A DNA stretch of 6,275 nucleotides from Brevundimonas sp. UBA7635. GTDB lineage: Bacteria; Pseudomonadota; Alphaproteobacteria; Caulobacterales; Caulobacteraceae. The stretch lies in NCBI GenBank assembly GCA_002483865.1, contig DLIT01000081.1, positions 11,720 to 17,994 of the forward strand. The letters are read 5' to 3'. The translations under genes and the position numbers were made by a program. Positions 6,001 to 6,275 of the stretch are shown here, piece after piece; the first letter of the stretch is position 1; every line of letters begins with the position of its first letter. The notes beneath the pieces are model-generated. The model did not search any database and was not told the DNA's origin. It saw nothing but the letters and a program-made list of their open reading frames with translations.

Positions 6001-6275
6001 GCACCGGCACCAAATGGCTCCAGCCAGGCGACAACCGTCTCCAGCTCCGGCTTGGTGCCGAACACAGACGTCATGGTCATATAGAGGATGAAGACCCCGA
6101 CCACGCCGACATAGGTCGCCATCATCGAGCGGGTGACGGTGGCCAGGGCAAAGAAGATGGCTGAACTGAGCAGCAGCCCTGGCAGGCCCAGGAAGACATA
6201 GGCGTGGACATAGTCATAGAACCGGAATGGCCCGACGGTTTCCTTGTCCACCCACGGCATGAGGGTGCCCAGGAT
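3066..6275 (-). CDS. ABC-2-type permease fused to periplasmic M1-family metallopeptidase (partial, N-terminus outside window)
   Basis: About 1,069 codons are visible and the frame stays open to the right edge (ILGT precedes the Met at 6260), so that Met is internal; residues below count from it. Ten hydrophobic segments are seen near 21-42, 47-66, 110-133, 196-216, 232-251, 277-303, 318-340, 346-366, 399-417 and 440-461. SGELVWRDRDRKMHEIVDSS (250-269) is a cytoplasmic loop typical of ABC-2 permeases of this type. The remainder (about 462-1064) is soluble, probably periplasmic, and contains an M1 peptidase-like domain: zinc motif HEVGH at 804-808 (His804, Glu805, His808), third ligand Glu828 in LSESLAQY, and Tyr884 in HYQKGG matching the M1 catalytic tyrosine. 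Oddities: the spacing to the third zinc ligand is one residue longer than the usual HEXXH-X18-E, and GXMEN is replaced by TMPYSES with Glu781 placed similarly. An ABC ATPase gene is expected upstream (right of the window). Substrate is unknown. Confidence 0.92.
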   Translation of the reverse strand: MLGTLMPWVDKETVGPFRFYDYVHAYVFLGLPGLLLSSAIFFALATVTRSMMATYVGVVGVFILYMTMTSVFGTKPELETVVAWLEPFGAGAYELVTRYWTAAERNTVNAPITGILLGNRLLWLGVSLTFLAITYPLYRPSPRGAKAGKLDRLRALAEKDVTKAPAQERPLATPSYGIKAALTQLVARTAFEMKSVFKSPAYIVLLVLGFAFSIATLLFAGEIYGAPVLPVTRVVIETFGSAFTLVVMIIAVYYSGELVWRDRDRKMHEIVDSSSAPDWTFLLPKALALVLVLVSTLLVSVVAGIIVQTIRGYTDYEFGKYLLWYVLPQTVFYAQLAVLALFLQALSPNKFVGWALMVLYIISTIVLGSLGFDHILYRYGGGSSVPLSDMNGLGHFWIKSAWLQSYWTAFAILLLVLTFGLWRRGTEARLRPAFSRLPSRLAGPAGVIGGLALVSFIAMGGYIFVNTNIWNDYETRKQAEQRLADMEKALLPFADLPMPAITDVRLVLALKPHQQYLLTQGEYVIENRTDQPLTEIHLRWPDDLIVQKLEVEGASLKREWEAFDYQIFGFATPMQPGEKRTMTFTTEISPKGFANSGVDTGIVDNGTFVNNGTFGPTLGMSRNGLLSDRVKRRKHGLPDELRMARLEDLSATRHNYIRADWVNADITVTTDADQTPIAPGYKVSDQVRDGRRTARFVTEAPVLNFFSVQSARYDVAREQHRGVELAVYHHPAHDRNVSRMITAMKASLDYYGTAFSPYQFRQARIIEFPGYSSFAQAFANTMPYSESIGFITDLSNENKIDYVTYVTAHEVGHQWWAHQVVGSDQQGSTLLSESLAQYSALMVMEKLYGPDKIRRFLKFELDRYLTSRSGEMLEEMPLMRVENQQYIHYQKGGLVLYLLRDQIGEEAVNRALRRVLDQYAFKSAPYPRSVDLIEAIRAEAPADKQALVTDLFEKITLYDVKTTDVSARQRGDGKWDVSLTVEARKMYATGKGDETEAPLNESFDVGLFSAEPGKKVFDQKAVVLMERRALRTGTQTFRFVTDTKPNFAGVDPYNRWIDRNSDDNVKPIS

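Noticed and set aside
4314..6164. A long open frame on the plus strand (about 616 codons) opposite the permease-peptidase gene
   Set aside because: Its translation is rich in His, Gln, Gly, Asp and Arg with no domain-like pattern, as expected for the reverse frame of a GC-rich membrane protein gene. The minus strand has clear membrane segments and the HEXXH motif.
6258..6260. ATG at 6260 as the true start of the permease-peptidase protein
   Set aside because: The same frame stays open to the window edge, and what precedes the first visible membrane segment is a mid-domain sequence; the first half of the ABC-2 domain is missing, so the gene begins beyond 6275.
1..6275. CRISPR array, tRNA, rRNA or insertion sequence
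   Set aside because: No regularly spaced repeats, cloverleaf-like segments, conserved rRNA stretches, transposase-like frames or terminal inverted repeats were seen.

Overview
The window is high-GC DNA (about 60-65% by eye in the genes) from an aerobic Gram-negative bacterium, most likely an alphaproteobacterium of the Caulobacterales type. That placement is an inference from composition, codon choice, and the kinds of genes present: a CoA-dependent methylmalonate-semialdehyde dehydrogenase and a large ABC-permease/M1-aminopeptidase fusion. No rRNA or other phylogenetic marker is present.

Layout. (1) Positions 1-1055, minus strand: the N-terminal 351 codons of mmsA, the valine/inositol catabolic dehydrogenase; its 3' end lies left of the window. 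(2) Positions 1056-1154: a 99-bp divergent promoter region with two related 13-bp T-N11-A elements. (3) Positions 1155-2033, plus strand: a LysR-type regulator, the obvious candidate regulator of mmsA. Its last ~45 codons and the DNA after it change abruptly to AT-rich sequence with codons absent from the rest of the gene. (4) Positions 2034-2173: an AT-rich intergenic region with a plausible sigma70-type promoter and a small inverted repeat. (5) Positions 2174-2917, plus strand: an OmpR/PhoB-family response regulator with no sensor kinase in view. (6) Positions 2918-3065: a convergent intergenic region with three hairpin-capable inverted repeats in a row and no clear U-tract terminator. (7) Positions 3066-6275, minus strand: a very large membrane protein, open through the right edge, with an ABC-2-type multi-pass permease part fused to a periplasmic M1-type zinc metallopeptidase domain.

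How they work together. Only mmsA and the LysR-type gene form a likely functional pair (divergent arrangement, shared control region). The response regulator appears to be its own transcription unit. The permease-peptidase fusion probably belongs to an operon starting right of the window, where an ABC ATPase partner would be expected. The least described item is the permease-M1 fusion, with its altered zinc-site spacing and missing canonical GXMEN motif. No mobile element, CRISPR array, tRNA or rRNA was seen.
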